From assembly GCA_003427395.1 (NCBI GenBank), contig BFEA01000135.1, forward strand, positions 2,691,533 to 2,730,366: a DNA stretch of 38,834 bases, read 5' to 3'. The DNA is from Chara braunii. Lineage: Eukaryota; Streptophyta; Charophyceae; Charales; Characeae. The notes beneath the pieces were generated by a model, which was not told where the DNA came from, did not search any database, and worked only from the letters and a program-made list of their open reading frames with translations. Every line of letters starts with the position of its first letter. The stretch's first letter is position 1. The position numbers were made by a program, and so were the translations under genes. Shown one piece after another: positions 18,318 through 30,044 of the stretch.

Positions 18318-21300
18318 TTATGAAATCTCACAAAATTCATCGTTTGACCCTCTGTACGTCCCTTGTCTGACTTGTTGTTGTTGTTGTTGCAGCGGAGTTA
18401 CTTCCCCCCGGAATGCTCTGGCATTTCTGGCCTTCCATATCACTTCCATGAGGACCCCTCTGCAGCAGAGGGCCATATAGCCCCAATCACTTGTATAATA
18501 CAGACCCTGAGGAAGAAGCCCTGTAAAAATCCAAAAATCTGACCATTCTATAACCCCCCTTGTGATACTCCTCCAATGGTGTTTCCACCATCTTAGGAAC
18601 TCCTCTGTCAAGGGACAGGAGAGCCAGATATGGACCACATTCTCCCAAACCCAGTTACATCGCATGCATGTCGTAGATATCTCCATCCCTCTGGAGGATA
18701 ACCACATTGTTGAGGCTGTCACTAGTAGGGATTGGAGCCACATAATACTTGCATGTTTTTTGTATTGGAGTCTTCCTTGACGCCTTCCACAGACCCTGGA
18801 GGCCCATTTCCATGACCTCACCACCTTGGTAGGATTCAACTCGATGTAGTGCCAAAGATGACGTTGTTTTCTTCAATTTACTTTGCTGGCTTTGAACACG
18901 AACCTTCGGTTTGTACGGCGCAAGAGGTGTTTGTGAGGGTTGTCCTTCCCATCCTTGCAGAAGGGGCTCCACCTTGAAATCGCTTGCTTTACCCAAGTAG
19001 GTTGCCTTCACTCTTCTATTGTGTACCCTTCGAATTAAAACCCGTCCTTCCTCCAGGTGCCTTGAGTGCTGGATGTGTACATTTTTCTCCAACACTATCA
19101 GGGGCTTCTTAAAGTTTGAGCCATCGGGAATTCGCCATCTTTCTGCTCTTACTCCCTGAGCCAAATCTGGACTTGTTACATGCAACACCTGATACGGCTG
19201 GTCCTCTGCCAAAAGCCATGACCCAATAGGTTGATCTGTATCTGGCTGCAGCTGCTTGAACCAACAGTGAGGGATAGCCTTGATAAGCGCTTCTCTATGC
19301 TCAGCAACCTTACGTAGATGTGAGAGTTTTCTGCGAAGGATGGGGAACTCCAAAAAATCTACTTTTGCAATGTCCCAAATATCCCGCACCTGCAAAACAC
19401 CTTTCTTCACCCATGCTTTCCCAAAACCTCTTGGGACTTTTGCTGCTGAGAAGGACAATCCATTTTCCTGCAAAATCTCTGGATTCTCGAAAAACTGTTG
19501 GTTCAGTATTTCCTGCACCGTCTTTGGTGTGTAATGTTCACAAGGCCGAACCTTGTTCCACGCCCCCAATATGCTCCTCCACTCCGAGCCTAATATATAT
19601 TCTGCCAAATTCATCTAAAGTTTCGTATCCAATCCAGTCATGGCCTGTATCGGCCATTTTGCAAGTAAGGCGATGTTTTGCTGAACTGGGTCCAAAATTC
19701 CCAAACCCCTTTTCTTCTTGGGGGTCACCACCACTTCCCAGGCCGCCTTCGAGAGGTAGCCCTATTCTTCGTTTGCAACCGGCTTTCATAAATACCACGC
19801 AGCGACGCTCTTGATCCTCTTATAGGCCATGTGTCCCAGCCTGTGGACCGTCAACTGGTACCTGTCGCAATCCCCAATCAACACACAGTTCATAGGGTGG
19901 GGGGAGGAAGAAGACTGACTTATCCCAGTTTACGGAGGCTTCAGATAGTGTACAATACTCATCTACTACCGACCTCAACTGATTCATACTCCCCACCCTA
20001 TTCTCGTAGGCTACCGTTAGGTCATCAGCTATAGCCCCCCCTTTCCAATGGATGGATGGCGACAACCGAAGACCCTTGATTAATTGGTTGGTAATTGTAT
20101 TACAAATATGAGCGGGGCCAAGGGGCACCCTTCCCTCAGAGACCTAGATATGTGAAATTCTTCCGATTGTTTTCCATTCACAAGTACTGTGACTGTTGCC
20201 CTTTCGTACACGACCTTGACTCATCCACGAAACTAGGGACCAAAGCCCATTCTCATTGGGGAGATGTTAACGAATGCCCAACTAACCTTATCATATGCTT
20301 TTTCCATATCGAGCATTAGTATAGCCACCTTCCTTTTTTCTCCTCCTATTACTTCCAAAGCTTACATTGTCGCCATTATGTTGTCAAAAATTGATCGACC
20401 CTTGACAAAGGTCCCTTATTCTTTCCCTACAATGGTCGGGAGGGCCGCAAACAATCTGAAAGCTAAGACTTTAGCCAATATTTTGTAGGACACGTTTAGA
20501 ACTGAAATGGGCCGCCAATTTTTTTTTTTTTTTTTATAGAGTAGGGAGATCATCCCTTTCAACATGCCTTTAGGCAAGGAACCAAAAGAGCGGGATTCAT
20601 TATAAATATTGCAAAAAAAATTCCCAAAGGCCTCCCAAGCAGTTAGGAAAAATTCAATGGGTAAGCCATCTGGTCCGGGACACTTGCCCTTGGCCATTTG
20701 TCTTGTTGCTTGGGTGACTCCGTATAATGTAATTGGTTCATCCAAAGTCATGCTACTTTCCACTGACAGACTTGTCGGTACACAGTTCCAAAAGGAAGAC
20801 TGGTTAGCCAAGTTTGAGTCAAAATTGTCAAATGACCTTCTTGTTGACACTATGTCTCGAAAGTAAGTCATGGCATAGGCGCACAAGTCCTCTGTGGTCG
20901 TAGCCAGCGGGGCTGAAATTGCAAAGGGGTGTACAAGCTTCCTCATCGCCGACTTTGCCATTCGTCTGATTAACATTTTGAATGTATCCTTTGTCATCTT
21001 GTCATAACCCATGATTCCCTTGATTTTCAACCATTCTTGTCATTCCCTCTGTTTCATAATTTCCAATTCTTCTAATTTTTCGACCTCCCGGTCCCTTTTT
21101 TTTTACCAGTAATACTCTAGGAAGGGGTCAGAGTTTGGGCATGAGTCCGCCTCCTCTATGATTTTAGTTAGTTGTTGTTCCTTCCAAGTTCTGACTGCAA
21201 CTTTAATTCTTGAAAATTCAATCAATGCAGCCTGTAGGATCCCAATTCCTGCATCTACCCAGTCTTTTGGATTTGTGAAGAGGTCTCGCGCTAGTTCCCA

Positions 21301-22135
21301 ATCTTCCATCTGAGTTTTAATCCACTGGGGAATCCCTAGGTCCTTGAGAATTTGGGTGTTCAGTCGAAAAGGGGGGCTATGTGTGTCAATTACCTCCTTC
21401 GGGGTGGTATGCATTATCACAAGATAGTGGTTTGACAACGTAGCAAAGGCTGTTTTGAATCTGTCGCTCGGTCCCAGGGGCACCCTCTTGCTAGAATCAA
21501 GTCTAGACGACGTTTGGGGAGCATCCTTGGACGGGCGGGGACCCCGCCATGTATAACCATGCACATCTGGGTTCAGGGTCCTATATACGTCCACAAATTC
21601 ATGGACTTGCATGAATGAGTGGAGGAGGACAACATCATGCATCATTGGAGTAGGTGCAAGGGAGTCTAATCCCAGGATTCAAAATGCAATTCCGATCTCC
21701 TAAAAGTATTGAGTTTTTTGTGTCTGGAATAACTTTTGGGAGATCCGTAAAAAAAATAATTATTTGCATATAATTGACTGAAGCATATATTACCATTATC
21801 GCCCAGTCTTCGTTTTCCATTGTCAGTTTCACCCAGGCCCATCGACCTTCGAAATTTGTGTAACTGTCTATTACATCCACCTCCAGACCTTTTTTAATCA
21901 AGATGGCCACCCCCTCTTTGGTCCCGTCTGCAGGCGACCAAACCTGGGGGCCAGGCCACCAGTTTTGGATGTCCGCCATTTTATCAAGGCCTATTTTGGT
22001 TTCATGTAAACCAACAATATGCACTTTTTGAGTATAAATCCACCGAGTAAGTCTTTCTCTTTTAAAGGTAGCATTTTGGTCACCAAGTCCGCGTACGTTC
22101 CAACTTGCCAACCTGATCCTATTGGGAAGGATCAT
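18318..22135 (-). pseudogene. LINE-3 ORF2: endonuclease / reverse transcriptase / zf-RVT (frameshifted)
   Basis: The start is the ATG at 22135 (MILPNRIRLASWNVRGLGD), which gives the endonuclease motif at the expected distance. GLHETKIGLDKM (catalytic Glu), WWPGPQVWSP, RWAWVKL and GDRNCIL follow. RT blocks are CPGPDGLPIEFF (about 20670), NWRPISVLNVSYKILAKVL (about 20500), motif A LMLDMEKAYDKVS (about 20310) and motif C GAIADDLTVAY (about 20025). The zf-RVT finger is CMRCNWVWENVVHIWLSC near 18660-18610. Frame breaks occur around 21640, 21040, 20410, 19810 and 19600. A T-run at 20521-20536 sits exactly at the usual Lys-rich KK(K)GD loop before NWRP and adds a Lys stretch. ORF1 ends 38 bases upstream, so unlike LINE-1 and LINE-2 the ORFs do not overlap. 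Confidence 0.9.
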
Positions 22136-22173
22136 CCTCGTTATCCGGGCCGCTGGCAGGTTGGATGCGGTTT

Positions 22174-23449
22174 TCAGTTGAGGTCGCTAGCTCCTGCCTT
22201 AAACAGTTCACCCAGAACAAAGTTCCGAGTTTTTCCGATATGATTTCGTTGGAGATTCTCAGCAAAGGCAGAGTCCCTGATCATAACAATGTTGTCTGTG
22301 TGATTGAGCCAATCTGCCACTGCCTTCATTGTAAGTCCTGATGGTAATCGGATGTTCTGCAGGGTGTCTTCAGTAGAGGCTACCAAGTGGGCTACCTCAA
22401 CCCAAAATAACTTTAAATCATCCCACTTCTCTTTGCTGCTGCCAATTTGCAGCAAATCCAAAAATGCAAAGAGAAGACGGGTTTTGCCTCCAGTTGGTAA
22501 GTCAACCAATTGCTTTGCCATTTTTGGTTCCTGTAACAGACTAACTTCCCTAAGGTTTTGGAGGATATGAATTTTAACTAGATTGCATACCACTACCGGG
22601 GAAGGCGAGCCTCTTAATATTACCATAGGCAGCATAAGGGACTCATCTTTCCCTCTGACTGACAAAAACCTCGGTACAAGTCCGTCATGTGCGCATATTA
22701 CAGGTACCAAAAAATCAGAGATTTGACCTTTTACTTTATGGTTTTCGCCTCGACCGAGAATGTGCATCGGGCCTGACAAGGCCAGAGACCGTTTTGTTGT
22801 TTTCGTTGTTTGGGGTCTTCCTCTTTTCAAGGGAGAGATTCGGGCTATATTTTCGCTGGGTCCAAAATTTTCTTCTTCTTCCAACCGTACTTTGAATTTT
22901 AGCCCCTCCACTCTTGGATGTTTGCTTGAGGAGAACAATTGTGCAGTTTTCTGTCAGGATGCATTAGGTGAGGAGGGAGAGGTAGGGGAGGCAAACAGGC
23001 AAGTAATGGGACTACCTTCCTTCTCGTCTGTCTTGGGTTTATATATTTCCTTTTCCCCCAAGACTTCTTCCACAAACTCTGTTAAACCTTCAGATACTCC
23101 TTCTGATAATCCCTCTGTTGGGGAAAAAAATTCTGAGTTTGTCTTTTCACCTCTTTCCTCCTCCTCTTCACCCTCTTCATTCGATCGTAGTTCCTCCCAC
23201 CTTGTGAACTGTTTCTTGCTTTTCCCTTTGAACGTTTTAGTCTTAATAGCTGATTCTCTCCTAGGCTTCATCATCATTTGGTTCGCTGGTATTAAAGGCA
23301 TTATTGTTAATTACAACGCAACCCTTTAGCTCCTCGTTCGACAGGCCTGCCAGTGTTGCAACAACTCTGTCTGTCAACTCAGATAGTTGAACCGCTGATG
23401 GTGATTTACTGCGATTCTTTTTTCTGCCCGAAGCCGACAATGCCTTCAC
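22174..23449 (-). pseudogene. LINE-3 ORF1, divergent type without zinc knuckle
   Basis: Three overlapping frames together make this ORF: 23449-23261 (MKALSASGRKKNRSK ... LSELTDRVVATLAGLSNEEL), 23301-22954 (acidic, EEGEEEEERGEK then SEGVSEGLTEFVEEVL), and 22938-22174. The last part (ISDFLVPVICAHDGLVPRFL ... RLLFAFLDLLQIG ... FAENLQ) is distantly like the C-terminal ORF1 domain of LINE-2 (LIPIVCIAVRETLW ... FFALLFYAHFLPG ... FVKQAL). There is no CCHC motif and no equivalent of the N-terminal VTVIFR domain. Placement directly upstream of ORF2 on the same strand supports the ORF1 call. RNA binding would have to rest on the basic N-terminus; that is inference. Confidence 0.65.
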
Positions 23450-23497
23450 TGTTTAACCAGTTGGGGAATCCCTAATCTCTTTTCCTTGTGACGCCCA

Positions 23498-24398
23498 AAC
23501 CTCACGCCCAGCACGACTTCCTGATTAGAGTATGATGTGGGTCTGGAAGTGCGGGAAAGGGGTGTGCCAAGGATCTAGGAAAGTGGGGGTGGAGTCCCAG
23601 GTTGGAACTGAGATCTCCGGTGGCAAGTTTAGGGACACTGGTGCAAGATGGCACGCAAAGGCCGGGTCTGGGATTATCGTCCTCGTCATTCTCGCCGCTG
23701 TGGTCGGCTTCGTGGGTTGTAGTGGCGATCGCGCGGTTCAACTAGTTGTTGGCACTGCTCGGCTTCGGGTCGGGTTCGCCGAGTGATCTCCAAAGCTCGA
23801 TATCCCTGGTGCCGCTGACACTTTTCGCACGGCATGAGGGGCCAGTAGCAGGCTATGGAGTTCCACGGCACCACTGTGAGCTGGTGATATGGGAGAAGGA
23901 GGTGAAATGAAGGGAAACTGGTGGTGATAACGACGAAGCCGGGGGATATGAAATATTGCGTGTTATAAGTATCTGGGTAGTCGAGGTCCCTGGGATCGTT
24001 AGTTACGGCACAATGAAAGTCCCTCGCACACAATCGGGCGTTCTCTGTCAGACAGGGGAATTCCGAATTTTTTAAGTTTCCCCGCCGTCTGAGTTGTTCA
24101 CTTTCCCAGTATTCGCGATATTTCGAGTCCCTCAGACTCTCACAATCGGACATCCAAGAGGGAAATTTCGCTGCCATATCCGCTTAACAAGCTCGGTCCT
24201 CCGCATTCTTATAGGGGATTCAAGGCCGACCCACGCAGACGAGCGCGTATGTGGCGACTCGGTTTTCTCGAGATCGCGATTGTACACAAGCGTGCACGTG
24301 AGAAACAACGGATTGGTCCCGGGGTTCATTGCACCGATCGCGTTCGGTATACATGCAAATATCCTACTCATGCTTCATTGGATGAGATCTAGTCATTA
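23498..24398 (-). repeat. Gypsy 3' LTR (visible extent)
   Basis: Matches 37918-38834 throughout, for example gtatgatgtgggtctggaag, gagtcccaggt and caatcggacatccaagaggg. It may extend further right, because the other copy is cut by the window end at the position equivalent to 24398. Left of 23498 the two copies differ: cttgtgacgccca here versus the PBS in the other copy. Confidence 0.88.
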
Positions 24399-24787
24399 CA
24401 TACCATACATGTGACGATAGGGAGGGAAAAAAAAAAGGGGGGGAGGACAATCAACTTCTCACAACACTCTAGGTGATCGACAATTGACGATCAAACCCAA
24501 ACATCCATAACGAGCGTTTTCAATCAGATCTGAGCGTATAGCTCTCGCAAATGGATAGTAGACAGGGATGAAACAGGCATCGCAAAACAAGGTTGGAAAT
24601 CCGAAAAGATCACTAATAAAAAGGAGTTCGCATTCATTCCATGCGTACATAAGAAGTAAAAACGACAAGGAAAATCCGAGACGATTTACAAAGAGAAGTC
24701 CAAAAAGGCCGAGATAAAATCGGCCATATCAGAGGCCAAAATTATGCAGATAGACAAAGGAGAGAACCTCATCCCACATTCACAACT

Positions 24788-24851
<64 letters not shown>

Positions 24852-26019
24852 CTCCCGATGCAAGCAGTCCGTCGCCTCGCACCAACTCAGAGTTGTCACC
24901 CCGCTTGGTTCGATCATGCAAGCCAAGTTCTCCCGTGCGCCACAGTCCGTCGCAGCCCCACACGTCAACCCCGCATACCCGACACCACCTCGTCGGATCG
25001 CCCAACTCTCTCGTCGACTCACTTCTCAAGCTGACTCGTTAGCCGACCCTCACTGATCGCGCTAACTCCAAGGTTCTTAGAGAGCAAACTAATCGCGCTT
25101 GCAACATTTATAGCATGCATGCCTGCGCGAAAGGTACGTGATTAAGCCCAGGTGGACATGAGGAGAAGAGGGAAAGTGCCTACGCTTGCATGGCCAGGCC
25201 GCGGTGCGGGGGTCGTAGCCACACTCCACGCATCGATCCGGTCATGCAGGCGCTCCAACCAATAGAACAGAGTATGCAGGATGAGGAAGAAGGAGAAGGC
25301 GGGCAAACACGAGGAAACCAAGAAAGAAGAGAGATACAGTTACAATCGTGTCCGCAAAAAACGACAGTTACACAAGATCAAGGGCGCGATCCAGTCAGAG
25401 TCAGTTCCAAGCGCAACAAGATGCGTGCAAACGTGACGCAACAAAATTCAAAGTACATAAATTCCTAGCCTAAGTCCTAATTGCAAAAGGAAATTCCCAA
25501 AAACTAGGAAAGGAAAAACAATTCCGCGAGCCTATGGGGGCTCGACATCGGTTGAAAATTCAAAAACGATATTCCCGCACGATGATCGTGCCAAAATTCC
25601 TAGTGCTCACAACAGAACAAGAAAGAGGCCATGGCAATCGTTGTCCATCGCGCTCGCTAAGGCGCGACTAATCGATCGTCAGTGCGGGACTTTCCCGACA
25701 CCGACCCAACGAATTTCCACAGAAAACAAAAAGAAACGAGTGGATCCACACAATCAACCCGACCAGCCCATCTTCCCGCAACTCACCCATCCGACCCGTC
25801 TCTTTTCCCCAAGCAGCTTCGCGTAGAAAGTCGCGCAATTACAGAAAATGGTTTGTCACATATGTGAAACCAGGGGTTTCCAATCTTGAGCAAATTCCTG
25901 CTTGCTCACACACTTCATGCGTCGATCCATTAACCCGACGATCGACGTGGAGCTCGCACGCCGTAGGATCTGAGTGTGGAAGTCATCCGACGTGGCATAC
26001 ATGGGCTCAGTCCAGAATG
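24399..26019 (-). other. Gypsy 3' non-coding region (or rest of the LTR)
   Basis: No gene is recognised. It includes an A/G-rich patch at 24418-24447, a (CT)n tract at 24789-24850 (purine-rich on the element's sense strand) and moderately GC-rich sequence with only short, compositionally odd frames. The sense-strand purine tract, followed on that strand by gcagttgtgaatgtgg, is a possible polypurine tract position if the LTR actually ends near 24783. The window lacks the right LTR end needed to decide. Confidence 0.4.
24789..24850. repeat. (CT)n microsatellite
   Basis: About 30 CT units inside the gypsy 3' region; reads as GA on the element's sense strand. Confidence 0.97.
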
Positions 26020-27554
26020 TTATCGGGGAAAGGCATCCGGGTGGGGGAGGTGGTGGATAGACTTGGGGGAGAGGAGGCATGAAGCGGTAAATTTCCTCGT
26101 CGTTGGAGGGGAGTGGGACGTAATGAATGGAGCGATGGATGCGAGGAAAGTGAGGGTGCCGACGTTGATGGGGGAGAGAGGCGAGGTAGTCAGGGTAGAG
26201 GGTGCAGAGGGTGCGGCGGATGGCAGCGCGTAAGTCATCATATTCTTCGCACGCAGGGATCGTGCTCGCGGCGACCTAGTAGACCTCTGTATTATTATAC
26301 TCCACCAATCCACGCTAAAGAGGAGGACAAGGAGGGGGAAGGAAGTGACGAGTGAGCGAGTAGTAGCATGCGGGAAGAGGGTGACCAGAAGGCGGGTGGC
26401 GTAGCGGTGGTAGACGAGGGAGAGGGGAAATGGTTGCCACGTATCAGGGAACGGGGGCCGGCCTAGGAGCTGCTGGAGGGTGAGGAAGCCACGGGGACGA
26501 CCGGATAACGACCAGGGACGAAGCCCGAGCACCCGCATCTCGACGTAAACGAAGGGTTGAGGGTCGAACTGGGGAGGATTGGGAGGGCGATTGACTTCTT
26601 CGGCGGCGCCAGCTTCTTGATCCCTTTGTGGTGGCACTGCCATCTCGTTCGTCTTCCTCCCGCGGAGGTTCAAGATTGTGCGTCGGATTGTCCTGCAGCA
26701 GTTGTGGTGGTGACCCTCCTGATTCTTCGATCGATCGCTTTTCTTCTGCTGCCGCCCGTTTCCTCTGGGCCACAGCCTCTCTTTCTTCCCGGCTCAGCTC
26801 GTCGGAGCCGCTCGACTCCCCCGATCTACCTTCTTCTTCCTTCGATTCCGCCCGTCCTGAACTGGCCTCTTCCGATCCTTGGTAATCGGGATCGGATTCC
26901 CGATCTTCTTCCTCTGCCGATGCTTCTTCTTCGTCCTCCTCCTCCTCTTCTTCACTCGTCTCTCCTGCGGGAGCACGCCAGATGAGCGGGTCCCACGTGG
27001 AAAAATCGATAACGTCGACGTGTAGATACGCACCCGCCGAGGGCACGTAATAGCTTCCCTCCTCCAATTCCATACAGATGGACCAAAGAAAATGCGACTC
27101 TAGGGTACGAGTGAGCGTGGCTGTCCCTGGTCTCTCGTCACAGTGTGAGAGGATCTCTGATGGCAGGTCGTCGAGTACTTGGGTTAGAAGCACCAGCAGC
27201 TCGTCCGTAATGGAACTCAGATGGCTGCTGCGCACTTCTCCAAAAATGATCCCCCAAAAATCTCCCTCCGTGTGCGTTCTCCACCCTTGGATGAGCAGCA
27301 ACTCCACCTCCTCGTCCGGGATCTCGTCCTCCACACTTCTGTCCGCGGGTTCCGCCCAATGGAAGGCGACCCCAAGGAGGCAAAAACTGAGCGCTACGTA
27401 GGTTTGCCACCACTGCGTCCACTTGACCACGTCTAGAATTGGCACATCCAATGACTTGATCGTGAAGGAGAGGGACGCTTCCGCGGCGGATTGCCAAAAC
27501 GTGGGAACGTCAGAGGGGAGACTGAAGGTAGAGAGGCGATGGCGGTTCATTGAG
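26020..27554 (-). pseudogene. Gypsy accessory ORF B (downstream of integrase)
   Basis: I know no family for this protein. From an ATG near 27550 (MNRHRLSTFSLPSDV) it reads a hydrophobic, Trp-rich domain (DVVKWTQWWQTYVALSFCLL, GDFWGIIFGEV, ELLVLLTQVLDDLPSEIL, CMELEEGSYYVP, FSTWDPLIWRAP). A long Glu/Ser-rich acidic segment with REEREAVAQRKRAAAEEKR follows. Near 26650 the plausible frame switches to PPQFDPQPFVYVEMRVLGL, then PFPDTWQPFPLSLVYHRYA, ending at 26020. Both frames are open where they overlap (26444-26673). Position after integrase and before the 3' LTR is where env-like or accessory genes sit. The hydrophobic stretches are not clean membrane helices and no signal peptide is seen, so an envelope role is not supported. 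Confidence 0.5.
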
Positions 27555-28026
27555 GCCGAGCGAAGGGATGAAGCACATGAAGGGTGACCTCTGGTGCGAT
27601 GGAGGAGACCCGAAGCTGAAGATCGATGTCGTTCGTTGTTACGACACGACCGCGCGGTCGGGCCAATAGTCACACCCACTCAGTTGTGATGTGTGCTGCC
27701 CAGTCTTGCAGCTATCGGAGGATGGCAGTGTGTCGTGCTGGATGCAGCGTCGTGATATCGCCTGTGAAGACGACAATGACTGACATGTGGCTCTCGTCGG
27801 GTGGGGACAAGCGCAAAAAGGTTAACACCTCGGCCAACACTCTTGCCACCTCGGACGGGCCGAACTGGAACTCTGCCGCCACGTGGATGGCTGCCGTACT
27901 GAAGAAGGCCGCGAATCGGAGAAGATCTGGACTCAACCGAGGATGTCGTACTTGTCGGATTGCCGAGAAGGCTCCCCCAGGTACCATTAGACGCTCTCTG
28001 ATCACCTGCTCCGTCGAAAAGCTCAT
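27545..28026 (-). pseudogene. Gypsy accessory ORF A (3' of integrase, several stops)
   Basis: It begins at the ATG at 28026 (MSFSTEQVIRERLMVPGG) in the same frame as the integrase tail. Residues such as LRFAAFFSTAAIHVAAEFQF, VARVLAEVLTFLRLSP and HMSVIVVFTGDITTL look like a folded alpha/beta protein. An in-frame TAG at 27714-27712 is followed by continued protein-like text in the same frame (LQDWAAHITTEWV, then after a TGA LLARPRGRVVTTNDIDLQLR) to about 27548, where ORF B starts. Whether it was separate or the C-terminal extension of integrase cannot be told here. Unrecognised family. Confidence 0.45.
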
Positions 28027-29137
28027 GGCGATGGAGAGTTGAGAGAGAAAGGAGGATTCTAGAGAGTCGTCGTCCTCGTCTTGGTTGAGGGACGATGCGG
28101 ATGATGGAGGAGAAAGAGAAGAGGGGAGAGGACGAAGGTAGGACATGTGTCGAACGATCGGACGAGCCGATCGACTCCCCGACACCTTCGGCGTGAGCCG
28201 CACCGTGTTCACCCCACTGGGATCAAGCTCGACCACGCGAAATCGCCCAAAGAATCGTGGCGCTAACTTGCCTTGGCGAGCACATTTCGTCACCTGCACG
28301 ATGTCCCCCAATTTATGTTGGGGTCGAGGCCCATCATTCCCATTTCGGGCCTCGTAGCTCCGGACCTGCCTACCGTGGGCCATTTCCGTCATACGCTGTC
28401 TTTTTCGGGTCAGTCGGGGGAGGGCTTTTTCCATCAGCTCTAGGTGGCATTGGGCCTTATCCTTAACCGTCGCGGAAGGGTCGTCTCATCATTTAGGCTC
28501 GATAGGGCTATACAGGGCAGGCTATTAGTCCGTAGTTGGAAGGGGGTCAGACCCGTGGACTCACGGGGTGTCCCCCCGTGGATAACAAGGATATGGTCCA
28601 CGATATCGGGCCAAGGCCTCGTGTCATTCGCCACGATATTGCGTCGCAAAGCAGTCTTAATCACTTGATTGACGTTCTTCACCAGTCCGTTGGATTGCGA
28701 TATGTGGGGAGCAATGTTGCGGATGGAGACGCCATGCAGGACTAGGTTCCTCAAAACTTCCCCTCTAAATTATGCCTCGTTGTCCATCAGGATCTCCTCG
28801 GTGTCCTGGCGCATCCCGAGAAAGCGGTTAATGTATCGCGCGGTTTCGGCTGCCTGTCGCGTCTTACACGGATAGGCCTCGATTCATTTCGAGAATGGTC
28901 TACGAAAACCAGTAGAATTGAATACTCGCAGCTATTAGGTCCAGGGGGAACGACAATATCTGTGGTGTCCATACTAATCCTCTGGAATGGCCGTTCGACT
29001 ACGGTAGTCATTATCGACCTAGGCGGCTGAATCGGCGCCTTGTCAGCGGCGCAGACCTGACAATTTCGGACGATGAACTTGATATAGTCGCGAATGTTGG
29101 ACCAATACCATTCGTTTTTATCAACCGTTCCCTCCGT
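28027..29137 (-). pseudogene. Gypsy integrase, catalytic core and C-terminal domain
   Basis: Integrase joins the cDNA to host DNA. From the left edge of the nested insert the reading is WYWSNIRDYIKFIVRNCQVC (the Cys pair of the HHCC finger), then FQRISMDTTDIV (first catalytic Asp) and LLVFVDHSR (core beta strand). A frame break near 28890-28910 follows. Next comes HISQSNGLVKNVNQVIKTAL, where the catalytic Glu position reads AAG (Lys, 28679-28677). STGLTPFQL, then after another shift the SH3-like tail KLGDIVQVTKCARQGKLAPR with FFGRFRVVELDPSG, as in gypsy integrases before a chromodomain slot. No chromodomain is obvious. The frame runs on into accessory ORF A. Confidence 0.85.
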
Positions 29138-29141
29138 TGTC

Positions 29142-29167
29142 GGGGCAAATACCCTGACAAGGGTATT
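29142..29167. repeat. Foldback at the edge of the solo LTR
   Basis: gcaaataccc, a six-base loop, then gggtatttgc: a perfect ten-base-pair hairpin a few bases inside the left terminus. Confidence 0.8.
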
Positions 29168-30044
29168 TGCCAGGGTTTTTCAACGTCGGACGTTATCCGA
29201 CTCTTTCATTGAGTTGAAGGACTTAATGAGACCGACGGTTGCCAAAAGTTTATTCAGACCTGACTATGACTGAGCGACTAAAAGTTTTCTAGCTTTAGTC
29301 CGGACGCTTGTGGCGTCCGAGAGTAACGATTGCAACTGGAAGTGTTTTGTTTTGTCGAGCCGCGCGCCTGTATCAGGCGCCTATTCTGTGCCAGGTACAG
29401 ACGCGGGGCAGGGGGTAAATTACCCTGTTGTGCTTGACTCTAGTTCGACCTTGTGAAATGACTCTAAGAAAAGGGAGGCTGCTCGTTTGAAAACGAGCTG
29501 CCCCTACACAGGAAAACGAGGGGGCAGGGTGAAGAAAAAAAGGGAAAGAAAGGAAGGGGAAAAAAGGGGTAATGGCCGCGAATGTGGCCGCGCCCGTGGG
29601 ACAGGTGCAACCCTTAGAAGCTTCTAGGGGCTGATGGGACTGAGCTTGTTCATTTTGGGCAAGCAGCTGAAAATGGCTTGATACAACCACTTTGAGGCTG
29701 CGCCTGGCCGAGGGTGGCGGTCGGGTCCATTGCCAAAGCTTGGGGCTTGATGTTCCTAGTGGAACATCAAGATTTCGAGCCCTCGATCGAAGTTCAGATC
29801 GAGGGTCAGACTCAGCCCCGTTTTTTGGCTGAGCCTCAAGTGGCTGACCACCACTCCAGCCCAGCTATAAAGCAGGGCTGGCTAGCAGCATCCTCACTCA
29901 GTTGAGGTGCTGCCCACATTCTGACTGAATGTGGAGTGGTGAGCAGCATTATGCTGCTGAAGCGCTGCTGGAGAGAGGCGGTGCTGCCGGTGGAGGTGCT
30001 GCTAGCGGAGTGGAGGCTGCCATAGCCACCACTTCATTTGGTGA

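Larger units (their letters stand above)
17605..23449 (-). mobile_element. LINE-3: L1-type non-LTR retrotransposon with divergent ORF1
   Basis: In minus orientation it shows ORF1 (23449-22174), ORF2 (22135-18318), a 3' UTR with a tandem repeat, a conserved 3' hairpin and a 23-base A-tail. ORF2 is related to LINE-2 throughout, but ORF1 lacks the zinc knuckle seen in LINE-1 and LINE-2, so this is a separate subfamily. The 5' UTR appears missing: the gypsy LTR begins about 50 bases beyond the first ORF1 codon. Frameshifts and stops make it inactive. Confidence 0.88.

Noticed and set aside
24418-24447. Polypurine-like tract next to the gypsy 3' LTR.
   Set aside because: The purines are on the plus strand while the element is on the minus strand, so it cannot be the primer tract at that place.
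25190-25468. Plus-strand frame with basic and acidic residues in the gypsy 3' region.
   Set aside because: It is short, antisense to the element and without a motif or partner.
26557-27436. Several long plus-strand frames opposite accessory ORF B.
   Set aside because: They are shadows of the GC-rich, Glu/Ser-rich sense coding sequence; their translations are Ser/Pro/Leu-rich without structure.
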